NCBI GenBank assembly: GCA_964017045.1
Contig: OZ024799.1
Span: forward strand, 27,663,596-27,727,595
DNA from: Omphiscola glabra
Taxonomy: Eukaryota > Mollusca > Gastropoda > Lymnaeidae
DNA: 64,000 bases
Direction: 5' to 3'
Under the pieces are notes generated by a model. The model saw only the letters and a list, made by a program, of their open reading frames with translations, was not told the origin of the DNA and made no database searches. The position numbers and the translations under genes were made by a program. The first letter of the stretch is position 1, and each line of letters starts with the position of its first letter. Of the stretch, positions 14,135 through 25,079 are shown piece by piece.

Positions 14135-14215
14135 ATGCACGTGCTACGGAGAGAGTTTCAACTGAGGAAATTGTTCTACTCTTACCGGAATGAGAGGGTC
14201 TTTTACTGTTGCCAG
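14135..14215 (+). CDS. Rolling-stone-like membrane protein, coding exon 1 of 3
   Basis: First coding exon of a 385-residue rolling-stone (Rost) family protein; it gives residues 1-27. Rost proteins are multi-pass membrane proteins; the Drosophila founder acts in myoblast fusion, but most relatives have no known function. The ATG at 14135 is preceded by an in-frame TGA at 14117-14119, which supports this start. The exon ends in CAG before GTGAGT, phase 0, and joins to W-R-W-P-R-P at 14935, giving the Arg/Phe/Tyr-rich N-terminus ending in Q-W typical of the family. A pyrimidine tract and TTTCAG end at 14086, so this exon probably starts at 14087 and an upstream non-coding exon exists. That upstream exon was not found. 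The join is my reading of splice signals, not transcript evidence. Confidence 0.8.
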
Positions 14216-14934
14216 GTGAGTCTTTCCTGTTCAGAAAGTACCCCAAGGTCGAGTGTAAATTATTTAAATAGATACATTGCTTTAGACTAATAAACTTATT
14301 TAGTTAGTTGAATTTTTTTAAAGAGATAAAGAAAACTTTCTATGGGTAATACATTGTATTGTGCTAGTTTCACAAAAATCCTTGTGTTTGTGAATTTCAT
14401 TATCTATTTCTTAGGTCGGTGGCTTTAGTGGAGGGAGGTGGGTGGGTGGAAAGAATCAGCTGTTCTGAAATGGCCTTTTTACTATTAACGCTCGACGCAG
14501 CAACATAACTGCGGCCCCTTTAATTATTGTATCATTTGGGACTCAATTCTTTCATTACGTATTTATAAATATTTATTCTAAGTACTAGGAATAACCCACC
14601 AAACAATGGCGGCAGCCGTGACTGAAATTCCCACTTGCTAAAGTTACTTGATAAAAACTTGCATTTACGTAAGACACTTTATAAGAATCATTTTAGTTAT
14701 AACGTCTGGGAATTTTATTTTCCGCGCCTATTAAACACAGTGTTAAAGATATACATTCATTCCAAGGGAATTTATTTTATTTGTCTCTTCTTCCTATAGA
14801 TATTCACATGTTTTAAATAATCACAATTATTAGCCAACGTTAAATTTCTTGATTACTTCCCTTTCCACATTTCCAAAACAAGCTATATTTTTTTTTGCAA
14901 TTATTTTATTCCGCCATTTTTTAAAACTTCACAG

Positions 14935-15197
14935 TGGCGATGGCCCCGCCCGCTCTTTGTGACCATCAGAATCCTGCTCGCCTTGTACACCGTGTATGGC
15001 CTGGTCCATCTCATCGTCAACTTCTACGTCAACGAATCTGACCCAAGGGAAGATGAGCGGACACTGGTCAACAACACGAGTGTCGGACGGGACAAGGCCA
15101 TTGTGAAGCCGATCATCGTCTTCTTCACGGTCTGGTCCTACATCTTGCTGATGGTTCACATGGGACTGGCCGCTGTTCTAAGCATCGTCTTTTACAA
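14935..15197 (+). CDS. Rolling-stone-like membrane protein, coding exon 2 of 3
   Basis: The acceptor TTCACAG ends at 14934. The exon encodes two long hydrophobic stretches, F-V-T-I-R-I-L-L-A-L-Y-T-V-Y onward and I-I-V-F-F-T-V-W-S-Y onward, which are membrane segments 1 and 2. They are separated by a short polar loop with an N-N-T-S site that could be glycosylated. The donor is ACAA|GTAGGT; the AA left over joins G at 18305 to make a Lys codon (phase 2). Reading past the donor gives TAG at once, so intron retention truncates the protein after this exon. The last about 20 bases of the exon are the first member of the minisatellite that fills the start of the intron (see the array at 15178). Confidence 0.85.
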
Positions 15198-15535
15198 GTA
15201 GGTGGTCTTTGCATCGTGTTTTACACGTAGGTGGTCTTAGCATTGTCTTTTACAAGTAGGTGGTCTTAGCATTGTCTTTTACAAGTAGGTGGTCTTAGCA
15301 TTGTCTTTTACAAGTAGGTGGTTGTAGCAATTTCTTTTTACCATTAGGTGGTCTTAGCATCGTCTTTTACAAGTAGGGGGTCTTAGCATCGTCTGTTACA
15401 AGTAGGGGGTCTTAGCATCGTCTGTTACAAGTAGGTGGTCTTTGCATTGTCTTTTACAAGTAGGGGTCTTAGCATCGTCTTCATCTTTTACAAGTAGGGT
15501 TCTTATCATCGTCTTTTACAAGTAGGTTGTCTTAG
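15178..15535 (+). repeat. 29-bp intronic minisatellite carrying the exon 2 splice donor, left part
   Basis: About 12 imperfect copies of a 29-bp unit that contains the last bases of exon 2 (AGCATCGTCTTTTACAA) and the donor GTAGGTGG. The first copy straddles the real exon-intron border at 15197/15198. Nearly every unit therefore carries a donor-like ACAAGTAGG. The array was split by the LINE at 15536 and resumes at 17076. Confidence 0.9.
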
Positions 15536-17075
15536 CTTCCCCATTCTCCGCGCAGAAGTAGAACCAGCAGTCCAAGCACTCCAAATAGGAAAAGCCGCAG
15601 GAGTAGATAATATCCCTGCCGAGTTAATGAAACGGAGGAGAAACAATGATAAATGCCTTAACCAATATTTGTAACAAAATATGGCTAACAGGGGAATGGC
15701 CCAAATCATGGACCCAATCTCTCATCACCCTCCCCAAGAAAGGCAACCTACAGCTATGCCAAAACTATCGCACCATTAGCCTAATAAGCCACCCAAGCAA
15801 GGTCATGCTCAAGGTCATACTGAACCGACTAAGACCATATGCCGACAGAATAATTGCTGAAGAACAGGCGGGCTTTAGGCAAGGCCGTGGCGCTACTGAG
15901 CAGACCCTAAACCTCCGGATACTATGTGAGAAATATGCTCAACACCAACAAAACCTATACCACGTCTTTGTAGATTTCAAGAAGGCACCCGACAGGGTTT
16001 GGCATGCTGCTTTATGGGCCACCATGAGGCACTACAACATCAACACAAACTTGACCAGAATGATAAGAAGCCTCTATGATAGGCCACCAGTGCAGTCTTC
16101 TTCAACAATAACATCGGATAATGGTTCAAGACCACGGTTGGAGTACGACAAGGCTGCTTGCTCTCCCCCACCCTGTTCAACATCTTCTTAGAGAGAATTA
16201 TGTCAGATGCACTAGAAACGCATGTAGGGACAGTCAGCATTGGTGGCAGAACAATCACCAATCTACGTTTTGCGGATGACATAGACGGACTGGCTGGAAG
16301 CGAGGAAGAGCTAGCCAATCTAGTAAAGAGTCTCGACTAGACTTCATCGTCCTTTGGCATGCAAATCAGTGCAGAAAAGACAAAAATGATGACGAATAGC
16401 ACTAATGGCATCACCACTGAACTTAAGGTCGGGGGGGAAAGATTAGAGACAGTTGGCAGCTTCAAGTACCTCGGAGCAATAGTATCGGAACAAGGCTCCA
16501 GGCCCGAATTAATGGCCAGGATTGCGCAGACCACGACAGCACTAAAGAGGCTCATGAAAATATGGAACGACAAAAATATAGCCCCCAGCACCAAAATCAG
16601 GCTGATGCGCTCATTAATCCTCTCCATTTTCTTATATGCCTGTGAGTCCTGGACATTAACAGCAGAACTTGAAAGGAAAATAAAGGCGATGGAGATGAGA
16701 TGTTACAGAGACATTCTTGGCATCTGCTATAGAGACCACATCACCAATGAGCAAATAAAAGAAAGGATTCGTCAGGCAATTGGGCAATATGATGACCTCC
16801 TGACGTCTGTTAAAAAGCGCAAACTGGAGTGGTATGGCCACGTGACCAGAAAACAAGGGCTCGCCAAAGAGATCTTGCAGGGCACTACTAGAGGAGGGAG
16901 AAGAAGAGGAAGACAAAGAAAAAGATGGGAAGATAATATCAAAGAATGGACGAGATTAAAACTAGGCGATGCTATGTGTAGGGCAGGAGACCGAGAGGAA
17001 TGGAGAAGAATAGTGTACATGTCATCTGTGGTGCCCCAACGGTCGAAGGACTACGGGACCTGATGATGATGATGA
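15536..17075 (+). mobile_element. 5'-truncated RTE-type non-LTR retrotransposon, inactive
   Basis: About 1.54 kb in the sense orientation inside intron 2 of the rolling-stone-like gene. It encodes the reverse transcriptase core: G-V-D-N-I-P-A-E-L, T-L-P-K-K-G-N-L-Q, Q-N-Y-R-T-I-S-L-I-S, E-E-Q-A-G-F-R, a D-F-K-K segment and F-A-D-D at 16269-16280. A basic C-terminal region with W-Y-G-H-V-T and R-W-E-D-N-I follows, with its stop codon at 17061. The 3' end is a short TGATGA tract, as in the RTE clade. The element is flanked by the 9-base target-site duplication TGTCTTAGC (15527-15535 and 17076-17084). The frame is broken near 15630 and near 16082, with a TAA near 16115 and a TAG at 16338. The 5' end, with the endonuclease domain, is missing. 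Confidence 0.9.
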
Positions 17076-17310
17076 TGTCTTAGCATTGTCTTTTACAAGT
17101 AGGCTGTCTTAGCATTGTCTTTTACAAGTGGGTTGTCTTAGCATTGTCTTTTACAAGTAGGGAGTCTTAGCATCGTCTTTTACAAGTAGGTTGTCTTAGC
17201 ATCGTCTTTTACAAGTAGGTTGTCTTAGCATCGTCTTTTACAAGTAGGGGTCTTATCATCGTCTTTCAGAAGTAGGTTGTTTTAGCATCGTCTTTTACAA
17301 GTAGGTGGGT
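17076..17310 (+). repeat. 29-bp intronic minisatellite carrying the splice donor, right part
   Basis: About 8 further copies of the same unit as at 15178, continuing in register after the LINE. The two halves were one array before the LINE inserted. Confidence 0.88.
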
Positions 17311-17564
17311 CACATCTAGGGGTGGTGTTGGAGCCGGTAGACATGAGCACATGGGTAACATCTCCGGCTTCCCTGCAGAAGACCTGTGTTTAATAATTGT
17401 CAACGATGCGGGGGATTGGTTAAATACTGGGAGTAACGCAGTGCCATATATCTGTGGAAGAAGTACTTCTATTGTGGCGACCGTTACTCTCTAAGTTTCT
17501 GCCTGTCGATGCCCCGTCGCTGTCTAGTCCATCGCAAGCACATCAGTTTTCTTGATGTTCTCCA

Positions 17565-17680
17565 CATTCATGTTACATGGGGAGATATACCCCTTTCATG
17601 TTATGTGGGGAGATATACCCCTTTTATGTTACATGAGGAGATATTCAACTTTCATGTTACGTGGGGATATTCCCCTTTGA
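17565..17680. repeat. 28-bp minisatellite in intron 2
   Basis: About 4 degenerate copies of CATGTTACATGGGGAGATAT plus ACCCCTTT. Confidence 0.75.
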
Positions 17681-17811
17681 ATCATGTGAAATTTCTGAGA
17701 GGACGAGTGGAGTAATCTAATATAGGCGTAGTAGGCCATGTCCTGTTGTACATCTGACGTTATATTTAAGTATCGAGTTAGTCAACAGGCCCTTATGAAT
17801 ATGTTACATTT

Positions 17812-17895
17812 AATCATCTTATCATCATCATAATCATAATCATCATCATCATTACAATCGTCATCAACATAATCATAATTATTATCATCATCCCA
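17812..17895. repeat. ATC/ATA microsatellite
   Basis: Imperfect ATCATCATA runs in intron 2. Confidence 0.8.
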
Positions 17896-18304
17896 ACCTA
17901 TTGGTTTCAGTGGAAAAAAACGACTCAGTTATGAGACGAAATAACGTTCCGAAAATTGTGTTTTTATAAAACATGTGACTTTATGTCATATAATTAAAAA
18001 AGTTTAAATTTGTAGCCGTTGTGTTTTTAAAAGCATTACTTTACAATTTATTTCGTGTAACTTTAAAGTCAAAGAAATAAGCCAAAACCATTATGACGTT
18101 AGACTCATGCTTGGGTGAAGGCTAGAGTCATGCTTGGATGACTGAAACTCTTTTAATCTCCAATGTAAAGACAAGTGTTTCTTTTGTTTTTTGTTTTTGT
18201 TTTTTTAACAAACCAAACAACGAATGGCAACCCAATTTAACACGGTATACTGGCTAGTCTTATAAAACTTTGAAGTCTAATTTCGTCCACACCTTCTGTT
18301 ACAG

Positions 18305-19118
18305 GCGTGCCGAGACCGACATCACGAAATTGAAACTCAGGCCGGTCAGCATCTGCGAGAAGCAGACTGGCGCTGCTTCCACCGAACTCTCGGAGCAGAG
18401 GAAGACGAGCCCCAGCCTGGAGAGCCAATCTTTCACCTCCAACGGAGGCGGGGGCGACAAGAACCACGTCATCGACAAGACGTACGTCCCTTCCGGCGTC
18501 GCCAAGGAGGTCAACTCCATGAGCCTGTCGGTCTCCGTGGAGAGCGAGGAAGGAGGTGGCGCCGCCAAAAACGGGAACACCGCAAGTCGGCGCCTGTCGT
18601 CCTATGAATCGTTCCGCCGCTTCAACGACGAGAGTATGTCGATGAGCACCCCGTTCTATTTCCAGATATCGTGGTGCCTCTCCGACATCGTCAGCACGTC
18701 CGCTCCCATCGTCACGGTGATATTCTTCACAGCCTTGTACCCGCTCGTCAAAGACCGCCCGGCTGAGGGGCTGGATCTTCAGAACACCAACGTCCATGCG
18801 TTGAATTTCGTGTTTGTCGTTATAGATCACCTGATAAGCCCTCGGCCTATCAGACTGCTGCATTTCGTCGCGCCGTTGATTTACGGATGTGTGTACATCA
18901 TATTCTCGGTCATATATTGGTCGACCGATCACGTCAACCACGTGATATATCCCGGCGTGCTGGACTGGAACTATCCGGGGGTGGCGGTCGGGGTGTCACT
19001 AGGGTTGGCCATTGTCGCCATCCCTTTGCTGCAGGTTTCGTTCTTCGCCTTGTATCAGCTCAAGTCGTGGATTCACAAACGGCTGTATGACTGCTCTTTC
19101 AATGGGGACTTGGATTAG
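18305..19118 (+). CDS. Rolling-stone-like membrane protein, coding exon 3 of 3
   Basis: The acceptor TTCTGTTACAG ends at 18304. The reading frame continues K-R-A-E-T-D, passes through a Ser/Gly/Glu-rich hydrophilic loop of about 110 residues, then four more hydrophobic segments: I-S-W-C-L-S-D-I-V-S-T-S-A-P-I-V, a segment with the family-like D-H-L-I-S-P-R-P-I-R-L-L-H-F, then Y-G-C-V-Y-I-I-F-S-V-I-Y-W and a last helix near V-G-V-S-L-G-L-A-I-V-A-I-P-L-L. It ends in a basic tail and a TAG at 19116. The exon is clearly more GC-rich than its surroundings. The long polar loop makes the protein longer than the insect founder. AATAAA at 19249 is a likely polyadenylation signal. Confidence 0.88.
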
Positions 19119-19248
19119 TTTGGATTATCATTGCAATCGTTTCAATCATCAGTTAAGTGTATTATTAAGATTTTAGGGGGATAGCCTTTCGCTCCCGTCA
19201 GTAGTGCAATGGAGAACTATGTTATTATATGAAATTTTGTTTTGAGAT

Positions 19249-19254
19249 AATAAA
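19249..19254 (+). promoter_or_regulatory. Polyadenylation signal of the rolling-stone-like gene
   Basis: AATAAA lies 131 bases after the stop codon and is the first canonical signal downstream. This implies a short 3' UTR. Confidence 0.5.
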
Positions 19255-19439
19255 TGGACATGGCAGATAATATTCAAACGCTGAAGCACAGTATGGCGGC
19301 TATTTAACTTGAAACTTAATGTTGGCATAGTTTGAACCCAAATGTTATTGTAAGGAAAAGTCAAAGTTATAAGACAAAACTGTGTCTGAAGCTAAAATTT
19401 CACAAAGAACATCTGTAGGGAAGTTTCGTTCCAAACACT

Positions 19440-19675
19440 AGTTTGAAATTGTAGGTCAACGGTTGGATACTGCAGAATACTGGAAGAACATTGTCGAACA
19501 CTAGCAGGACATTGTAGGACAATGGTGGGATTCGGCAGAAAACAACGGGTGTAACATTTGAAGAGAAATGATAGGACACTGCTAGGATATCGCAAAACAC
19601 TGGTAGAACATTGCAGAGCACTAGTGGGACATTTTAGGACTTTGTAGAGCAGCAATAGTGGGTCATGGTAGGACA
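19440..19675. repeat. Degenerate short tandem repeat
   Basis: Units of about 20 bp with ACATTGTAGGACA and ACACTAGTGG variants, after the 3' end of the rolling-stone-like gene. Confidence 0.6.
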
Positions 19676-20164
19676 GTTGTAGATAGGCGTCTTTTATTTA
19701 ATGTGATAACTGACTTTATGTCTTGTGTGTGTGTGTGTGTCGGTATATTGTAGACACCCTAGTTTGACCGTGTGTCAAGCTGGCTGCAACATCTCAACTT
19801 TGATGGTAGAGGATTTTTCATCTCTTCCCCCAGACTAGCTGCCTTTCTGTGATTGGGAATTCCATTTACCCGTTGGGTGTGTATTGTATTGTTAAAAGTA
19901 ACTCGATAAAAATCAATCTAATAGACATCTTCAGTGCGGAGATTTTGACAAATACATACTGTAATAGGGTTAGTTTACTTGGAAAAAACAGTTTCTTTGG
20001 AAATAGTTTGCTCTCGCATTCTCGTTGTAAATCTCTCCCAGAGACAACATTTTAGTTCAACATCTTTAATACATTATTCCATACATTTGTGAGGGAGTGA
20101 ACATTTACTTAGTGTGCTTTAACAGTAAACTTTTAAGGACATATTTGTACTGAAACCGATGACC

Positions 20165-20440
20165 GGCAGGATTGGGAATGATGACGTGGAGGGGTGGGAC
20201 TGATGATGGGGACGGATGGGAAGGACGACGTGGAGGGATGGGAATGATGACGTGGAGGGATGGGAAGGACGACGTGGAGGGATGGGAAGGACGACGTGGA
20301 GGGGTGGGAAGGATGACGTGGAGGGATGGGAAGGACGACGTGGAGGGATGGGAAGGACGACGTGGAGGGATGGTAATGATGACGTGGAGTTTGGGAACGA
20401 TGACTGGGGGGATGGGAATGATGACGGATAGGGTGGGAAT
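20165..20440. repeat. 22-bp minisatellite
   Basis: About 12 copies of GTGGAGGGATGGGAAGGACG plus AC. Both strands stay open because of the repeat. Confidence 0.9.
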
Positions 20441-20825
20441 GACTCATAACCACCAAAATACCAAAGAATTGAAGGCGATGAATGATATTCAACCTCTTCT
20501 AATTAATTTTTTCTCATAACTAATCATGTTTCTTAAGAGTTCGACTAATCTGCTGCTACAAAGGTTCCTTATCATTGCTCTGAGTTCTGTTGATAAAATG
20601 TTTCATTCTAATCACAGAAATCTAATGTTGGCCAGAATGTTCACGTGCCTCCAGTTACCAAGTAAATATTTGTAAATACGTCATAAATAAAAGCATATTT
20701 TTGTACGCCACATTGTTGAGGTCGTTTTCTCCTTCATTGTTTGCAAAGTTTAGACCAATTTTATTTGTACTGTGTTACATTTTCGGACTATTCAATAATT
20801 CATGAAGTTGTATATTTAACCGTAT

Positions 20826-20997
20826 CCGGAAATTTGTTGGAAAGAAATTTCGTCGACGAAAAATTGATCGACGAAAGTTTGATCGAACGGAAGTTTGGTC
20901 GAATTTAATTTTCAGTTCAGACGATCCAATTTTACGTCAAATTTCTTTTTGAACGCATTATACTATAAAGTAAAAAAACTTTGAAACAAATTTCCGG
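20826..20997. mobile_element. MITE with 13-bp perfect terminal inverted repeats
   Basis: CCGGAAATTTGTT at 20826 and its exact reverse complement at 20985-20997. The interior has the palindrome TTTCGTCGACGAAA and repeated GATCGACGAAAGTTT-like motifs. Superfamily not assigned; TA flanks are possible. Confidence 0.6.
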
Positions 20998-21284
20998 TAA
21001 CCATATTTAACATGCTGTTATTTATTAGCTTAAAATAAAATAACTTCATTGTGTTCACACCGCAAATCAATTAGCGTGTGTGTGTGTGTGTGTTTGTTTG
21101 AGTGCGTGCGTCAAGCTCGGCAGGGGGAGGGATTAGGATGGACGTTAAAGTATAAAGATTTAAAAGAGCAGTAAATGTTGTAAGAAGTGAAATAGTCAAA
21201 CTCTGTGCCCTCCCTTACCTTCAAAGGCATCCGCTCTTCTCTCAACGACGATCTCATAAGATGCACCACCATTAACTGCATTTG

Positions 21285-21465
21285 TCAATGATGATCCAAT
21301 AAGATGTACCACCAGAAACTACAGTAGTCAATGATGATCCAATTAGATGTACCACCATAAACTACAGTAGTCAATGATGATCCAATAAGATGTACCACCA
21401 AAAACTACAGTAGTCAACGATGATCCAGTAAGATGTACCACCATAAACTACAGTAGTCAATGACA
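21285..21465. repeat. 43-bp minisatellite
   Basis: About 4.5 copies containing GATGATCCAATAAGATGTAC. Confidence 0.85.
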
Positions 21466-21632
21466 TGCCATCAATGAAGTATCTCTAAATTTAACGTATA
21501 ATTTAATGTCTTATAAATGAATTAAATGACAAATATGATCATCGAGCCACAATTGCATTTCGCGAAATTGATTACACTAATCTCTGAAAGTTGAGTAATT
21601 TGCCAGGGGTGAAAAATGACATTAGGGGCATG

Positions 21633-21817
21633 CAGTGGCGTAGCGAGCTTAACTCGCGCCCGGGGTACAATACCTTTTTAGCGCCCCCCAATACCTTTTT
21701 AGCGCCCCCCCCATTCGAAAACCATACAATATTATAGTAAAATATACCATTTGGCGCCCCATTGTGAGTAGCGCCCGGGGCATGATGCCCCCTCTTGCCC
21801 CCCTCACTACGCCACTG
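21633..21817. mobile_element. hAT-type MITE, 185 bp, with 8-bp target duplication
   Basis: It starts CAGTGGCGTAGCGAG and ends CTCACTACGCCACTG (inverted terminal repeats), and is flanked on both sides by GGGGCATG (21625-21632 and 21818-21825). The interior has a duplicated segment ending in GCGCCCCCC. No coding capacity. Confidence 0.9.
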
Positions 21818-21839
21818 GGGGCATGACTCACGAATACAG

Positions 21840-22360
21840 TGAAGAGGAATAAGCCTTATGATACAATATCAAATAAGACATTTTAAAATCAGCGAAATCG
21901 AAAGATATTTTTGGGCAGTAAACTAACAAACATATTCTGGTGAGGGTCTGAGATTTCTCCCTTGTGACCCTGGCTAGTATATTATCTAACAGATCCGTCT
22001 GCTCAGCTGAGCCATTCAATATTTTCCTCACAAAGGGCTCTCCCACCACCCTGGATTCCCTCGGAACATCTAGTGAGGGACATTCGGTCAGCAGGTGCGC
22101 TAATGTTTCCGGACAAGGCTACAATGCCGACAGGTAGTGACCTTGTTGTTACTAGCCTCCAGAAGTATGTGCCGATCGGGCAGCGCTCTGTGAGCATCTG
22201 CGTCACTATGCTGCCTGTGATCTAACCCCCACCGTGGCTCTTGTCTAATAGGAGTGAACAAGTTAGCATAGACACCTCTGGCAGTCGTGTTGTCTACCCA
22301 TTGCCTGTACCATTTCGTCTTGAAATGGTCTCCCAGCCAGTTCTTGATTCCCAGATAAGT
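21840..22360 (-). mobile_element. Non-LTR retrotransposon ORF2 3'-end remnant
   Basis: Read on the minus strand, several frames together give the C-terminal part of a LINE polyprotein: W-Y-R-Q-W-V-D, T-Q-M-L-T-E-R-C-P-I-G-T-Y, C-R-H-C and L-A-H-L-L-T-E-C-P. The last two form the C-x2-C...H-x4-C zinc motif that ends many R1/Jockey-type ORF2 proteins. The tail V-G-E-P-F-V-R-K-I-L-N follows. Frame changes show it is dead. The reverse transcriptase part is absent. Confidence 0.65.
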
Positions 22361-22379
22361 TACTGGTACTAAACTAATT

Positions 22380-23160
22380 TATTTAACCCCAAAAAAAACT
22401 ATTTAGTTTTGAAAATGTATATCAAATAAATATCAAATTATATTAAGTCTTTAACGTGTTGTATGCAAATATTTAACAAATGATAACACATTTTTTGCAA
22501 GATAGGTAATCTGTTTAACAAATTTTAAAAAAAAACCAGATGAAATAAAAGATTTGATTAAAACATTTGTTTAAAGTAAAAACTATTCTGGAATTTTTTT
22601 AGGAATCTCTTCGACCAAGTGAGGACTGTGTTGTTATTGTTTCAGGGAAATTATTACAAGAATTCATTTATTTAGGGAAATTATTTTAAACATTCGCTTT
22701 ATATTTTATACATATGAATTATTGACAAAGGCAAGACACTCTTTGAGAACAATTGACGAAGCCGCGACAGTCATGTTTTTAGAGCTACTATTAATTAGAT
22801 TGGTGATTTCATCAAATTGAAAAAAAAAATCATTTATGATAGATCTTTGTGGTTTTTTTAAATTTTAATTTTTAACGATAATTTGTGCTTTAAATTGACA
22901 CAGAAATTGATTATAACAATGTTTAGGCTGAAATAAGATTGACATTACAATAAACGATTTTTATAGACATTTATAGGCTAACTGGAACCAGTTATTCATT
23001 AAAAGAAACTATTATATCATTATTTTATTTCTTCACAAGGCTTGTATCCCTAATAATTATATCCATAAATTTCCACAACTGAGTTAGGCTACAGGGTACA
23101 AAACTAAATTTTCCTTTTTGTGAAATAATAGACGGAAAAAATAATAGATAAGCAGCCTAG
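22380..23160. other. AT-rich intergenic DNA
   Basis: No gene, repeat array or transposon end recognised before the peptide gene 1 promoter. Confidence 0.5.
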
Positions 23161-23211
23161 TCTTGGGCCCAGGCCAGATGTCTGTTCGCACCTACCTCTG
23201 CTATAAATTAC

Positions 23212-23218
23212 CGCTACA
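23212..23218 (+). promoter_or_regulatory. TATA box of secreted peptide gene 1
   Basis: TATAAAT preceded by CTGC, 65 bases before the ATG. The same CTGCTATAAAT occurs before peptide gene 2. The leader element GTGTAACTCGAG at 23238-23249 is also shared with gene 2. Confidence 0.6.
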
Positions 23219-23276
23219 AGTCACACAAGACTTCAAAGTGTAACTCGAGACAATTCAATTAGCACGACAACAAATC

Positions 23277-23343
23277 ATGGACTTTTCCAAATGTGTCGTT
23301 GTAGCACTGGCTACCGTTGGCTACCTTGTCGTTGCGGCCTCCG
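23277..23343 (+). CDS. Small secreted cysteine-rich peptide gene 1, exon 1 (signal peptide)
   Basis: Encodes 22 codons plus one base: M-D-F-S-K-C, then a hydrophobic core V-V-V-A-L-A-T-V-G-Y-L-V-V and A-A-S. This is a complete secretion signal. It ends at a G|GTAATG donor in phase 1. The matching exon of gene 2 at 32572 has the same length, phase and K-C-V-x-V-A-L-A-T-V-x-Y-L core, so selection on this protein is likely. I join it to the exon at 25006 for a 46-residue precursor. No known family is recognised. The ATG has no competing upstream start in frame within the short leader. Confidence 0.68.
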
Positions 23344-24362
23344 GTAATGTATTTGATGACGTTGGACAAAATATTACTTTTTCGATTATCATATTCCCAT
23401 CTCATATACAATTTGGGAGAACACTGTAATCTTTAACGTTTCTTTTTTGTTTTTTTTTTAGAAAGAGAAATATGTTGTTCTTTTTCAAATTGAATAGACT
23501 TAATAAATATTTAATTCTCTACCTCTTTAATTCTGTAGCGATTTATGTTACCTCTGATATTCTAGACGTAAGGTTGCCCTATTTTTAAAACGATTTCAAC
23601 GGGTTGTAGTGATGTCCACCACGACAACAGAGTCTTTCAACCACCAGATCTCATTGAAATGAACATTGGTTGCGTTCGCAAGTCAAACACATTATCAATA
23701 TAAACATGGTTAAATTTCCAAAATTGAATTTATTGAGACGCCTAATACTCATATTGTCCCGGTGACATTGTCCCAACCCCATTGTCCCAATAACATTGTC
23801 CCCCTGAATTGAAAAGTCATGACTAAAGTTGACCACGTTAACACATAAGGTGAGTGTGGGCGCTATGTTATCTGGAGAGCATATATTTAACACAATCCTA
23901 TACGTTAGTAAAATGTGCACAAACGCGCTTTGTTTAAAAGGGTTGAGTTTTTGTGTATTTCTCCTCATAATGATTTGTTAGTTGGGGAACTGGCTTATTT
24001 ATATGCGAAACAATTTGCTTATTTCTTGGCATTCAATAAGACCGGTTTCGTTGCGGTCCTCTCTTGATAGGGTTATTTTTTTTACACGGATTCAGTTCAG
24101 AAGAGGGTGTTAAAGGATAAAATTGTAATATGTAGATACTGGAGATGATCCGTCTTTGGGGGAAATAGATCATAGAAGTGTCATTTATCTTTCAAATGTA
24201 TGTGTCGAGACTTTTCAGAAAGAAATACAAACAAGAAAGAAAATGAAAAAACAATCTCAAGAGCTTGGCGAAGTTAAAAACCGGAATTTAAACAAAATAC
24301 ATTTTCATATTATGTTTGGTATGACGTGTGAAAGGAAATCACGAATCAATTCAGAATTAAAG

Positions 24363-24950
24363 TAACCAACCGTCACTAAGTATACTAAACCAACCGTCAC
24401 TAAGTATACTAAACCAAACGTCCCTAAGTATACTAAACCAACCCTTGCTAAGTATACTAAACCAACCGTCACTAAGTATACTAAACCAACCGTCACTAAG
24501 TATACTAAACCAACCGTCACTAAGTATACTAAACCAACCTACCCTAAGTATACTAAACCAACCGTCACTAAGAATACTAAAGCAACCCTCTTAAGAATAC
24601 TAAAGCAACCCTCCCTAAGTATATAAAAGCAACCCTCCTTAAGTATACTAAAGCAACCGTCCCTAAGTACACTAAACCAACCGTCCCTAAGTATACTAAA
24701 CCAACCCTCCCTAAGCAGGGCCGACCCTAACAATTGCGGGGACCTATGCGAAACGGATTGTGCGGGGCCCTTTCTGGTTAGAGGATAAGGATAATAAGTG
24801 AAAATTAAGATTTTTTATTAGAAAATAAATTCGGGGCGGGGCCTATGAAAGTGCGGGGCCCACTGCGGCCGCATAGGTTGCAGTGGCCAAAGGCCGGCCC
24901 AGTCCCTAAGTATACTTAACCAAGCGCCCATTAGTACACTAATGGGTAAT
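24363..24950. repeat. 24-bp minisatellite in intron 1 of peptide gene 1
   Basis: About 15 copies of CCAACCGTCACTAAGTATAC plus TAAA, interrupted by the MITE at 24716-24902 and ending with degenerate units. Confidence 0.88.
24716..24902. mobile_element. hAT-type MITE, 187 bp, inside a minisatellite
   Basis: Ends CAGGGCCGACC and GGCCGGCCCAG; flanked by TCCCTAAG on both sides (24708-24715, 24903-24910). It interrupts the 24-bp array in intron 1 of peptide gene 1. Confidence 0.82.
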
Positions 24951-25005
24951 TGTACGTTTATATATATATATAATATTTATCTTCCCCCCTGATACCCCCA
25001 AATAG

Positions 25006-25079
25006 CAAGAGTAATCTGCAACATTGAGTGTTTCGTTGCCCCGTGCCCTTGTGGGGGTTTCATCCCTGAATTGATCTAA
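25006..25079 (+). CDS. Small secreted cysteine-rich peptide gene 1, exon 2 (mature peptide)
   Basis: After the acceptor AAATAG, the leftover G of exon 1 plus CA makes Ala, and 23 codons follow to TAA at 25077. Cysteines lie at residues 27, 31, 36 and 38, spaced C-x3-C-x4-C-x-C, within I-C-N-I-E-C and A-P-C-P-C-G, and the peptide ends P-E-L-I. With cleavage after A-A-S the mature peptide is only about 24 residues with room for two disulfides; no propeptide or dibasic site is visible. Gene 2 keeps the same cysteine spacing, length and stop. The role could be an antimicrobial, a signalling or a gland-secreted peptide; the sequence does not decide. The acceptor has a pyrimidine tract (CTTCCCCCCTG) about 20 bases upstream. 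Confidence 0.62.

Noticed and set aside
18237..18941. 234-codon minus-strand frame
   Set aside because: Shadow of the GC-rich third exon of the rolling-stone-like gene.
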